Shown piece after piece: positions 9,603 through 17,082 of a stretch of 64,000 nt of DNA; position 1 is the stretch's first letter; each line of letters starts with the position of its first letter. A program made the position numbers and the translations under genes. Location: contig NZ_FNHI01000001.1 in NCBI RefSeq assembly GCF_900103455.1, positions 310,001-374,000 of the forward strand. Reading direction: 5' to 3'. Under the pieces are notes generated by a model. The model saw only the letters and a program-made list of their open reading frames with translations. It was not told the DNA's origin and searched no databases. Origin of the DNA: Streptomyces wuyuanensis (lineage in GTDB: Bacteria > Actinomycetota > Actinomycetes > Streptomycetales > Streptomycetaceae).

Positions 9603-10448
9603 TCAGGCGCGGCGGGTCGGCCACCGGTCGTCGAGCACGGAGCGCAGGGCCGGGTCGTCGAGGGCGCGCACTCCGTTCACGGCGACGTCGGTGAGGAAGC
9701 CCGGTTCCCCGTCGGGCGGTCCGGATCCGTCGCGGCCGTCGACGAGCCCCCGCAGTCGCAGGCGGCCCGCCGGTGAGGCCCAGCGAGTGTACGGATGCAC
9801 CTCGACCCGAGCTATCACCAGACATCCCAGGGTGAGCACGAGCGGCAGCGCGAACCAGACCGCGACCGTGCCGCGGGAACCTGGTTCATGGGGGAGCACC
9901 AGCAGGGCGACGGCCGCGAGTGCGACGGTGAACGCGGCCGCGGCCCGCACCGCGCGCATGGCGCCCGCCAGGCCCGACCTGATCGCCTCGGGAACGGCGA
10001 GACCGGAGACGACGAGCCGTTCGGACAGGGCGCGAACCGCCTCCGTGGACTCCGCGGCCCGCCTGGCCGTCGCTATCGGGGACTGGCCACCGGGGCCGAT
10101 CGCGTCGATGAGCGAGCGCTCCAGATCGTCCTCGCCCTCAGGGTCGACGACGGTCACCCAGCCGGTGTGCGCCAGCAGCAGCCGCCGTGCGCGGTGCATC
10201 GAGACCAACGTCAGCGTGGTGACGCGGTGGGGACCGCCGGCGAGGAAGGCCGCCTCGTACAGGCTCAACTGGCGCTTCCCGTGCGGACCCCGGGCCTGAT
10301 CGCCGGCCGTTCGGGTCTCGTCCTCCCGGTCGTGCACGGTGTCAGGCCCGTGACCGCCGTCGGCGGCCGCGGCCGCGGCGAGACACAGCCGGCCGCAGCT
10401 GATTCCGGCCGCGGCCCAGGCCGCAAGCAGGAGAATCACCCAGAGCAT
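9603..10448 (-). CDS. TIGR04222 domain membrane protein without a Cys-rich tail
   Basis: This 281-aa protein carries the TIGR04222-type signature (LYEAAFLAGGPHRVTTLTLV, followed by the RLVVSGLAVPEAIRSG segment). It has an N-terminal membrane segment (about residues 1-20) and two more hydrophobic segments near residues 165-185 and 195-215. The C-terminus ends in a soluble region (GVRALDDPALRSVLDD) that parallels the same motif in the neighbouring Cys-rich gene (LVAFGGLRAVRDPVLQG), so the two genes look like paralogues of which only one carries the low-complexity Cys/Gly tail. It is the last gene of the MNIO group on the minus strand, separated from the Cys-rich gene by 252 bases containing direct repeats, so it may have its own promoter. 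Function unknown. Confidence 0.75.
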   Translation of the reverse strand: MLWVILLLAAWAAAGISCGRLCLAAAAAADGGHGPDTVHDREDETRTAGDQARGPHGKRQLSLYEAAFLAGGPHRVTTLTLVSMHRARRLLLAHTGWVTVVDPEGEDDLERSLIDAIGPGGQSPIATARRAAESTEAVRALSERLVVSGLAVPEAIRSGLAGAMRAVRAAAAFTVALAAVALLVLPHEPGSRGTVAVWFALPLVLTLGCLVIARVEVHPYTRWASPAGRLRLRGLVDGRDGSGPPDGEPGFLTDVAVNGVRALDDPALRSVLDDRWPTRRA

Positions 10449-10504
10449 GGCCGTGTTCTACGCGACATCGCCCCCGGGCGCCACGGGAATTCCATGATGC
10501 GGAC

Positions 10505-10620
10505 CGACCGGCACGGCCCCGGATCGACGGGCCCGGATGCGGATCGACCGTCACGGCCCGGCCCCGGCCCGGCCGTCACGGCCCCGATCGACCGGCACGG
10601 TCCCGGAGCGACGGGCCCGG
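10505..10620. repeat. Pair of 32-bp direct repeats in the gap between the TIGR04222 genes
   Basis: Copies at 10505-10536 and 10589-10620 agree at 30 of 32 positions, and shorter pieces of the same CGACCG-CACGG motif fill the space between. The 252-base gap holds no gene that I can support. Confidence 0.7.
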
Positions 10621-10700
10621 CCCCGGACCGACCGGCCGGCCCGGGGCCGGGGGAGCGGCGTGCTCCTCGGCCTCCGCACCCCGCCCCGGGTCCGTGCGCA

Positions 10701-11765
10701 TCACGTCGAACCGCCTCCGCAGCCGGACCCACCGCCCGAACCGCCTCCGCAGCCGGACCCACCGCCCGAACCGCCTCCGCAGCCGGACCCACCGCCCGAA
10801 CCGCCCCCGCTCGATCCGCAGCCGCTGCTGCAACCGCCGCCCGAACCGCAGGAGTTGCCGCCCGCGCCCCCGCAGCCTCCACCTCCGGTCCCGCCCGGGT
10901 CGCTGCCGGAGGCCGCGCACCACACGGCGATGGGGACATACGCCGCGGTGTCGGCCGTACCGCTGCGGCGGTCGCCCGTGCCGCGGGAACCGGCCCGGGC
11001 GGGCTGCCCCGCGCGCACCAGCCGGGCCGCCGTGATCAACTGCCCCTGGAGCACGGGGTCGCGTACGGCGCGCAGCCCGCCGAACGCCACCAGATGGCCG
11101 GCGTCGGTGTGGTACGCGTGCGCCATCCGGTAGTCCGCGGCCGCGCGGCGTCCGGCCGCCGTGACGCGGTTGCGGGCCCGGGACGAGCACACCGTCGCGA
11201 CGATCGCGCCCACGAAGCACGCGGGCAGCACCTTGACGACGAACGGGAACGGCATGTCGGCGAAGCCCTCGTGGAACGCGTACTGCACGAACGTCGTGAC
11301 GAACGAGACCGGCAGCAGCACCAGGGACAGCACGAGTTGCCAGGTGGCCCAGGTCTTCCAGCGCCGGACGTCGCCGGGCGCGATCATCAGCCCGCGCGCG
11401 GCGAGCCCGTCACCGATCTCCTGTACGGCGGGATTGCGCATCACCGCGAGCCGGAGTTGGTCCAGGGCGCCGGTCGGCGCCCGTGTCAGCTCGTCCAGGA
11501 CCGCGCGCTCGACATGGTCGCGGGCGACGGGACGCCGGACGGCGACGATGCCCGGCCCGCCGACCATCAGCCGGCCGTCGGTGACCATGGCGGTCAGCGC
11601 GGCGTCGACGGCCCTCGCGGGCCCGCCGTTGAGGAACGCCGCCTCCATGACGTCGTGCACCGGGCCGCCCGGGCCGCGGCGCGCCTTCGCCAGGCCCTTG
11701 ACCAGAAGGATCGAGGAGACGCCCACGGCGAGGTACACGAGGACGGCGAATACGTTCAGCGGCAT
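10701..11765 (-). CDS. TIGR04222 membrane protein with Cys/Gly-rich C-terminal tail
   Basis: The 354-aa product has an N-terminal membrane segment (about residues 4-22), the family motif (VMEAAFLNGGPARAVDAALTA), two central membrane segments (about 150-170 and 180-200), and a last part of about 60 residues made almost only of Gly, Ser and Cys. That tail holds seven Cys, the last three in perfect 10-residue repeats (GCGGGSGGGS). The ATG at 11765 follows AGGGGGTGATC, a good ribosome site inside the end of the MNIO gene, and starts 7 bases after its stop, so the two are probably coupled. The adjacent MNIO enzyme makes the Cys tail a plausible modification target; this is inference. An alternative start at 11795 would overlap the MNIO gene. 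Confidence 0.8.
   Translation of the reverse strand: MPLNVFAVLVYLAVGVSSILLVKGLAKARRGPGGPVHDVMEAAFLNGGPARAVDAALTAMVTDGRLMVGGPGIVAVRRPVARDHVERAVLDELTRAPTGALDQLRLAVMRNPAVQEIGDGLAARGLMIAPGDVRRWKTWATWQLVLSLVLLPVSFVTTFVQYAFHEGFADMPFPFVVKVLPACFVGAIVATVCSSRARNRVTAAGRRAAADYRMAHAYHTDAGHLVAFGGLRAVRDPVLQGQLITAARLVRAGQPARAGSRGTGDRRSGTADTAAYVPIAVWCAASGSDPGGTGGGGCGGAGGNSCGSGGGCSSGCGSSGGGSGGGSGCGGGSGGGSGCGGGSGGGSGCGGGST
10711..10800. repeat. Three perfect 30-bp tandem repeats inside the Cys-rich tail
   Basis: Three identical 30-bp units (10711-10740, 10741-10770, 10771-10800) encode the repeated Cys-Gly-Gly-Gly-Ser-Gly-Gly-Gly-Ser-Gly segment. Perfect identity at the DNA level, including third positions, indicates recent unit duplication. 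Confidence 0.95.
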
Positions 11766-11772
11766 CCGAGGA

Positions 11773-13308
11773 TCACCCCCTGACGAGAGCGGCACGCGCC
11801 GCGCGGACGAAGCGGGTGGTGCGGCCCGGCGGGCGGGGCGCCGCCCGGTCCTGCCACCAGTGGGTCAGCCTGCGGTGTGCGACCGGGTCCTCCGGCCGCC
11901 CCGCGACCAGCAGGTACTCGGCGAAGTCCAGCGCATCACGGCGGTAACCGTCGCGCATCGGGCGGGACTTGGCGTAGTCGAGGTAGGCGGCGCGGTAGCC
12001 GGTGCCCAGGATCTCCGGCAGTTCCGGCGCCACCTTGGCGACGACGTCGGCCCGCTTCGCGGCGAGCGCCCGGGTCTGCACCCTCAGCCGCCGGGCGTCG
12101 AATCCCTCCGGCGGGGGCGTCCCGGCGACCAGCGCGGACAGCAGCGCGGCCTGCGCGAGCCCGAGACGCTCCCGCGCGGGCGCGTTCGGGCCTGGACCGG
12201 CACCGTCACCCGGTCGCGGACCCGGTCCGGCATCCGGTAGGGGACCGTGAAGCGCACCCTCACGTGGACCTGAACCCGGGACCGGACCGGCGCTCGCTCC
12301 CTTACCCGTACCCGTACCCGTACCCGGACCGTGGGCCGCCGCGGACGGCGCGCCGTGGAGCGCCGGCTCGTGGGCCGTGTCCACTCCATCTTCCCTGTCC
12401 GCCCTGCCTGCCTCATCAGCCTCGTCCACGGACGCGGGCGGGGTGATCTGTGCCTGTGCGCGAGGGCTCCGCCGCGCGGGTGCGGCGAGGGTCGCGCGGA
12501 TCGTCTCCAGTTCCGCCGCCAGCTCCCCCTCCGGCGGGAAGTCGTCGTCGCGCTCCAGCAGCACCCCGGGCGGGTCGGTGCGCGAGCGCAGTTCGGCGAG
12601 GATGTCGAGGACCGGGCGCGGCACGGGGTGGGCGTGGGTGTCGTGCCAGACACCGTCGCGCTCCAGGCCGCCGGCGACGTGCACGTACGCGATGGCCTCG
12701 ACGGGCAGTTCGTCGAGGGCCCTGACCGGGTCCTCGCCCCGGTTGACGTGATTGGTGTGCAGATTGGCCACGTCGATCAGCAGCCGCACCCCGGTGCGTT
12801 CGACGAGTTCCGCCAGGAACCGGCCCTCCGTCATCTCCTCGCCGGGCCAGGAGACCAGGGCGGCGATGTTCTCCAGGGCGAGCGGCACCGGCAGGCTGTC
12901 CTGGGCGATGCGGACGTTCTCGCAGAGGACGTCCAGCGCGTCCCGGGTGCGCGGGACCGGGAGCAGATGCCCGGCCTCCAGCCGGGGCGAGGCGGTGAGC
13001 GTGCCGCCCGCGCGGACGAACGCGATGTGCTCGGTGACGAGCGGCGCCCCCAGCGCCTCGGCGCGTTCAGCCAGATCGGCCAGCCGTCGCGCGTCCGGCC
13101 GTTCGGCCCCGCCGAGTCCCAGCGAGACGCCGTGCGGGACGACCGTGACGCCCCGCTCCCTCAGCCGCCCGAGAGACTCGGGGAGATGACCGGGGCAGAC
13201 GTTCTCCGCGACGACCTCGACCCAGTCGAGCCCGGGGAGCCGCTCCACGGCAGCGGCGATCTCCGGTCGCCATCCGATACCCGTTCCGAGCCTGTCGAGC
13301 TGCTTCAT
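11773..13308 (-). CDS. DUF692/MNIO-family multinuclear iron oxidase with extra C-terminal domain
   Basis: The first 275 residues form a DUF692 TIM-barrel, the MNIO family whose studied members oxidatively modify Cys or other residues in ribosomally made peptides. Candidate iron ligands are in place: His59 (VPHGVSLG), Glu94/His95 (LVTEHIAF), Glu146 (LALENIAAL), Asp179 and His184 ([14 protein letters not shown]), His210 (AYVHVAGG), the 222-227 WHDTHAH group and Glu252 (VLLERDDDF). A 120-residue Pro/Gly/Ala linker with low-complexity GTGTGTG follows, then an all-helical domain (about 405-511) that by eye resembles the partner proteins that accompany other MNIO enzymes. I chose the ATG at 13308, preceded by AGGAGGGGG. 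The next gene encodes the Cys-rich TIGR04222 protein. Substrate and product are unknown. Confidence 0.85.
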   Translation of the reverse strand: MKQLDRLGTGIGWRPEIAAAVERLPGLDWVEVVAENVCPGHLPESLGRLRERGVTVVPHGVSLGLGGAERPDARRLADLAERAEALGAPLVTEHIAFVRAGGTLTASPRLEAGHLLPVPRTRDALDVLCENVRIAQDSLPVPLALENIAALVSWPGEEMTEGRFLAELVERTGVRLLIDVANLHTNHVNRGEDPVRALDELPVEAIAYVHVAGGLERDGVWHDTHAHPVPRPVLDILAELRSRTDPPGVLLERDDDFPPEGELAAELETIRATLAAPARRSPRAQAQITPPASVDEADEAGRADREDGVDTAHEPALHGAPSAAAHGPGTGTGTGKGASAGPVPGSGPREGALHGPLPDAGPGPRPGDGAGPGPNAPARERLGLAQAALLSALVAGTPPPEGFDARRLRVQTRALAAKRADVVAKVAPELPEILGTGYRAAYLDYAKSRPMRDGYRRDALDFAEYLLVAGRPEDPVAHRRLTHWWQDRAAPRPPGRTTRFVRAARAALVRG

Positions 13309-13395
13309 GGGTCCCCCTCCTCTGCGTGTGCAGGGGTCATGGCCCCGTGGGACCCTGCCCAATCCGGAGGAGGGGACGTTCAGAGCTTCATTTGA

Positions 13396-13445
13396 GGTTC
13401 CCGCCCCCGGGGGCCGGGGGAGCCCGGAGCCCGGGGGCGGGAACC
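13396..13445. terminator. Long hairpin terminator after the DUF4142 gene
   Basis: A perfect 16-bp stem (GGTTCCCGCCCCCGGG with its complement) and an 18-nt loop lies directly after the DUF4142 stop and 88 bases before the MNIO start, separating the two transcription units. Confidence 0.85.
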
Positions 13446-13450
13446 CGGAG

Positions 13451-14233
13451 TCAGTTGCTCGCCCCCGGGGCCGGGCGGTTGGTGTTGACCGCCGTCGGCG
13501 GTCCCGGCTGGGTCGAGGGCCGCGAGGTGGTCTCGATCTGGTCCGGCGGCACGACCGGGGTCGGCGCCGGAGGCAGGTTCCCGTCCGGCGGCGGCGGGCC
13601 CGTGGGGCTGGCCGTGGCGCCGCCCGCGGCCTCGTTGGCGATGGCGTCGAAGTCGACCATGCCGGTGTTCTCCAGCATCGTGATGTGGTCGAGCACCGTC
13701 TGGTTCGCGTCGGACGCCAGCTGGCGGATCAGGGTGTTGCGCGTGGTGTGGCGGACCTGGGCGATGAGGGCGAAGACCTTGCCGTGCGCGTTGCGCAGCA
13801 GGTTCGCGAACTTGTACTCGTACTCGCGGCCGCTCGCCGCCGACAGCTCTCTCAGCCACCCCTGCTGCTGCTCGGTGGGCTGGTTCGGCAGCTCCACGCC
13901 GAGCTTCGCCGCCACGTCGCGGGAGCGCTGGTCGAGGTCGGTGTGGCCGACGATGAGGTGGTCGCCCGCGTCCTTGATCGCCTGGGTCGGGGCGCGCTCG
14001 ATCGCCTGCTGCCCGGCGGGCAGCTCCCACAGGCCGGCGAGCCGCACCTTGACCAGGAAGTCGCGGTCGGTGGCCGACAGCGGACCCCACTGTGTCGCCA
14101 CGGACGAGGCGTTCAGATTGGCCTGGCCTGTTCCGGACCGGTCGGCGTAGGACCATACGGGGAAAGCGAGCGCGCCCACTGTGGCGACCAAGGCCGCGAT
14201 GATGAGAGCTGTCCCGTTGACGCGACGCAGCAA
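13451..14233 (-). CDS. DUF4142 domain-containing exported protein
   Basis: The 260-aa protein starts at a TTG (14233) with a GGGAGG site 6 bases upstream. An N-terminal hydrophobic segment ([19 protein letters not shown]) could be a signal peptide or membrane anchor. The helical core from about residue 45 to 195 is typical of DUF4142, a ferritin-like four-helix family ([56 protein letters not shown]). The last 60 residues are Pro/Thr/Gly-rich and probably lie in or across the cell wall. It is on the same strand as the MNIO group but separated from it by a strong terminator. Function unknown. Confidence 0.85.
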   Translation of the reverse strand: MLRRVNGTALIIAALVATVGALAFPVWSYADRSGTGQANLNASSVATQWGPLSATDRDFLVKVRLAGLWELPAGQQAIERAPTQAIKDAGDHLIVGHTDLDQRSRDVAAKLGVELPNQPTEQQQGWLRELSAASGREYEYKFANLLRNAHGKVFALIAQVRHTTRNTLIRQLASDANQTVLDHITMLENTGMVDFDAIANEAAGGATASPTGPPPPDGNLPPAPTPVVPPDQIETTSRPSTQPGPPTAVNTNRPAPGASN

Positions 14234-14263
14234 GTGTGCCTCCCGATCCGATGTGCGTACCGC

Positions 14264-14293
14264 CGAACCGCCGGCTACGGATCCGGCGGTTCG
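14264..14293. terminator. Hairpin upstream of the DUF4142 gene
   Basis: A perfect 11-bp stem (CGAACCGCCGG with its complement, 8-nt loop) lies about 70 bases after the PTH2-like gene end and 30 bases before the DUF4142 start. It most likely terminates the former, though its closeness to the start leaves an operator role possible. Confidence 0.65.
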
Positions 14294-14360
14294 AACTGCT
14301 TGGCAGTACCGGGAGGTACGTATCGGGGAGCGGATCCGTTCAGCCCTGAACGGAAAGTTC

Positions 14361-15191
14361 TCAATCCCGTACGGGGTGATCGGCGACGACCGTCACGGAG
14401 CCCGGGGCGATCTCCGTGAAACCGGCATCCCGGACCGTCGGCAGGCCGCTCGCGGCGAGTTCGGCCCAGCGGCCGGCGGCGGCGGTCCGGACGGCCAGCG
14501 GGAACCCCGCCTCGCGCCAGGACGCGCGCTCCTCCTCGTCCATGTCCCACCAGAGGAGTTGCGCTCCATGTCCGACCTGGGCCATCTCCTTGCCCGTCGA
14601 CATGCGCAGCTCCGGATTGAGCCAGATCAGGGCCCGGCCGGGGCCGACGTCGCCGGCCGGCCCTCCCGGCTGTCCCGGCTCTCCCGTCTCTCCGGAAACC
14701 TCGGTGCCTTCTTCGCCTTCGGTATCCGCGCCGTCCTCGGCCCCCTCGGGGTCCACGAGCTCCGTGCCGGAGACCTGAAGCTTCGACAGCTCCCTGGGCC
14801 AGCCGTCCAGCGGCACCGGCGGGAACACCCGCACCTCGGCGCCGCTCCCGGTCACCGTGATGCCGGGAAGCTCCGACGCCTTGCGCCACTCGGCGCCGCG
14901 GGCCCTGCGCACCACCTTGCGGATCCGGCCGTCCTGCCAGTCCCGTACGCGCCCGGCCCACTCGCCGTCCCCGGACGACCGTTCGTCGGACAGCATCACC
15001 ACGACCGCGCGGGCGGCGGTCTCCAGCGCGTCGGTACGGGACGGCGGCGCGTTCTTCTCGATCCGGACCACGAGCGGCAGTACGAACTGGGGGGCCTCGT
15101 CGCGCGGTGTCGGCTCCTGGCGGAAGGGGCTGCCGGGGCCGCGGGTGGTGTCGGGGCCGCCGGTGCCGTAGGGACTGTCGGTGCTGTTCAC
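14361..15191 (-). CDS. PTH2-family peptidyl-tRNA hydrolase-like protein
   Basis: The C-terminal 120 residues resemble PTH2-type peptidyl-tRNA hydrolases (MSTGKEMAQVGHGAQLLWW, then DAGFTEIAPGSVTVVADHP), with the Lys, Gln and His positions expected in that fold. The N-terminal half is different: PLVVRIEKNAPPSRTDALETAA looks like a second copy of a PTH2-like first strand and helix, and an acidic linker rich in Glu and Gly (about residues 140-180) separates the two halves. The GTG at 15191 (VNSTDSPYG) is the best in-frame start but has no strong ribosome site; the sequence just upstream is a tandem repeat array. The true substrate is uncertain because the canonical bacterial Pth is a different family. 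Confidence 0.75.
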   Translation of the reverse strand: MNSTDSPYGTGGPDTTRGPGSPFRQEPTPRDEAPQFVLPLVVRIEKNAPPSRTDALETAARAVVVMLSDERSSGDGEWAGRVRDWQDGRIRKVVRRARGAEWRKASELPGITVTGSGAEVRVFPPVPLDGWPRELSKLQVSGTELVDPEGAEDGADTEGEEGTEVSGETGEPGQPGGPAGDVGPGRALIWLNPELRMSTGKEMAQVGHGAQLLWWDMDEEERASWREAGFPLAVRTAAAGRWAELAASGLPTVRDAGFTEIAPGSVTVVADHPVRD

Positions 15192-15196
15192 CCATA

Positions 15197-15292
15197 CAGT
15201 CTGCCAGCCGGCGGAGAGGGGGCCCGGGCAGTCTGCCGGCCGGCGGAGAGGGGCTCCGGGCAGTCTGCCGGCCGGTGGAGAGGGGCTCCGGG
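15197..15292. repeat. Three tandem 32-bp repeats upstream of the PTH2-like gene
   Basis: Units at 15197-15228, 15229-15260 and 15261-15292 are nearly identical (the last two differ at one base) and begin CAGTCTGCC. Each holds a GCCGGC palindrome. The array ends 6 bases before the GTG start on the minus strand, so it occupies the 5' leader or promoter of that gene. Confidence 0.95.
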
Positions 15293-15375
15293 GCCCGGTC
15301 CTCCCGGCGCCCCGTCCCGGCCGGTCGTGCCTCGGGAGCGCCGACCAGGCTCCATGACATGGACGAGGACGCCGG

Positions 15376-15552
15376 GTGCTGCGCGCCCCGGACGCCGCGC
15401 CGCGGCCCGCCCCCGGGCAGCGGGACGGTGAGCCCTTCGCCGACTGCGTGCTGTGCGGGGAGCCGACGGAGTACCCCGAGTCCGTGAAGGGCGCCACGCT
15501 CTGCCCCGTCTGCGAATGGCAGGAAGCCCAGCGGACGGCCTGCTCCGGCTGA
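15376..15552 (+). CDS. Small zinc-ribbon protein (58 aa)
   Basis: This short gene has a GTG start with GAGGA 6 bases upstream. The second half holds two Cys-X2-Cys pairs (DCVLCGEPTEYP and TLCPVCEWQEAQ), the spacing of a four-Cys zinc ribbon, plus a further Cys near the end. The first 17 residues are Pro/Arg-rich and likely disordered. Only a GTG start is available because an in-frame stop lies 7 codons upstream. It is divergent from the PTH2-like gene. Function unknown; the protein could bind nucleic acid or a larger partner. Coding status is inferred from the ordered Cys pattern and the start site. Confidence 0.65.
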   Translation: MLRAPDAAPRPAPGQRDGEPFADCVLCGEPTEYPESVKGATLCPVCEWQEAQRTACSG

Positions 15553-15828
15553 AGCGTGTCGCGAACGTAGCTCCGTTGGCCCTCCGCTCCCTTCCGGTCC
15601 CGCGACGCCGCCGGACCGGCGCCGGCGCGCTGCTCACACTCCTCTCCCGCCGTTCCCGGCCGTGCTCCGCCGGCACCTGGCCGCAGGTCTTCTGATGCTG
15701 CGTCAAGAAGATTTCTTTGCGGGGGCGATGAACGGACAGGGGTGCGGCGTCCGTATGAAGGGCCGGACGCGTCCCCCCTCCCGGTCCACGTCGGCGACCG
15801 GAGTCCGTACCCAGCAGGAGGCGAAGAG

Positions 15829-16941
15829 TTGAGTCACAGGCGTATACCCAAGCGGAAGGCGATTCTCGCCGGAGCCGGAGCGGTGGGCATCGCCGCAGCT
15901 GCCGTACTGCTGCCAAATGCCAACGCTTCGCAGTCGGGATCCGAGGACGACCGGATCGCTCCCAGAAAGATGAGCGCAGCCTCGGCCGCGGATCTCCTCC
16001 AGCAGCTGGGCAAGGAGCTCGGCGACTCCTACGGCGGCGCGTACTACGACGCGTCGAAGCAGCAGCTCGTCGTGAACGTCGTCGGCGACGACAACGATGT
16101 GAACATCGAGGTCAAGCGGGCCGGTGCGGTTGCCCGCAGTGTGCAGAACAGCTTCACCACCCTGAAGTCCGCCACCCGTTCGCTGTCGAAGGAGGCCGCG
16201 GTACCGGGCACGGCCTGGGCGATCGACCCCAGGAACAACCGGATCCTCGTCACGGCCGACCGCACGGTGACCGGCGACCGCTGGAACACGGTCGAGTCGG
16301 CCGTCGAGTCGCTGGGCGACGGAGTGGCCCGGATCCAGAAGTCGAAGGGCGAGTTCAAGCCCCTCCTGGAGGGCGGGGACGCCATCTTCGGCGGCGGTTC
16401 GCGCTGCTCGCTCGGCTTCAACGTCACGACCCAGGACGGACAGCCCGGGTTCCTGACGGCCGGCCACTGCACCGCTGCCTCCGACCAGTGGTCCGAGCAG
16501 CAGGGCGGCCAGCCCGTCGGCACCGCCCAGGAGTCCGTCTTCCCCGGTGAGGGCGACTTCGCGCTCGTGACGTACGACGACCCGAACACCGAGGCGCCGA
16601 GCGCCGTCGACCTGGGCAACGGACAGCTCCTGGGGATCCGGCAGGCGGCCGACGCGGCGGTCGGCCAGGAGGTCTTCCGCATGGGCAGCACCACCGGCCT
16701 CAACGGCGGTCAGGTGACCGGACTGAACGCGACCGTGAACTACCCCGAGGGCACCGTCAGCGGTCTCATCCAGACCAACGTCTGCGCCGAGCCCGGCGAC
16801 AGCGGCGGTGCGCTGTTCACCCGCGACGGCAACGCGATCGGCCTCACGTCCGGCGGCAGCGGCGACTGCACCTCGGGCGGCGAGACCTTCTTCCAGCCGG
16901 TGACGACCGCGCTCGAGGCGGTCGGCGCACAGATCGGCTGA
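15829..16941 (+). CDS. Streptogrisin-like secreted serine protease (S1, prepro form)
   Basis: A TTG start at 15829 lies 7 bases after AGGAGG. The 370-aa precursor has a signal peptide (KRKAILAGAGAVGIAAAAVL, end near NANAS), a pro-region of about 150 residues that in this family folds the protease and is then removed, and a chymotrypsin-like domain from about residue 184 (DAIFGGGSRCS). The triad is visible: His in TAGHC (about 212), Asp in GEGDFALV (about 244) and Ser in GDSGG (about 324). The layout matches alpha-lytic protease and streptogrisins A-E. Cys pairs around the His and Ser are conserved. The specificity is not obvious. It is followed by a very strong terminator. Confidence 0.95.
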   Translation: MSHRRIPKRKAILAGAGAVGIAAAAVLLPNANASQSGSEDDRIAPRKMSAASAADLLQQLGKELGDSYGGAYYDASKQQLVVNVVGDDNDVNIEVKRAGAVARSVQNSFTTLKSATRSLSKEAAVPGTAWAIDPRNNRILVTADRTVTGDRWNTVESAVESLGDGVARIQKSKGEFKPLLEGGDAIFGGGSRCSLGFNVTTQDGQPGFLTAGHCTAASDQWSEQQGGQPVGTAQESVFPGEGDFALVTYDDPNTEAPSAVDLGNGQLLGIRQAADAAVGQEVFRMGSTTGLNGGQVTGLNATVNYPEGTVSGLIQTNVCAEPGDSGGALFTRDGNAIGLTSGGSGDCTSGGETFFQPVTTALEAVGAQIG

Positions 16942-17016
16942 CGCAAGGGCACCGGCCCGGCCGGGCGCGGTGGAGAGAACCGACCCGAACACGACGGGAG
17001 AGCGAGGGACGGGGCA

Positions 17017-17060
17017 GGGGCGCGGCCCCGGGCATCGGTGGATGCCCGGGGCCGCGCCCC
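17017..17060. terminator. Bidirectional terminator, protease / ppk2
   Basis: A perfect 19-bp stem with a 6-nt loop (CGGTGG) sits between the two convergent genes. It is among the strongest hairpins in the window. Confidence 0.9.
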
Positions 17061-17082
17061 CGCCCGCACCCCGAGCCGGGCC

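Noticed and set aside
15197..15292. Possible CRISPR array
   Set aside because: The 32-bp units are directly adjacent with no spacers, and no cas gene is near.
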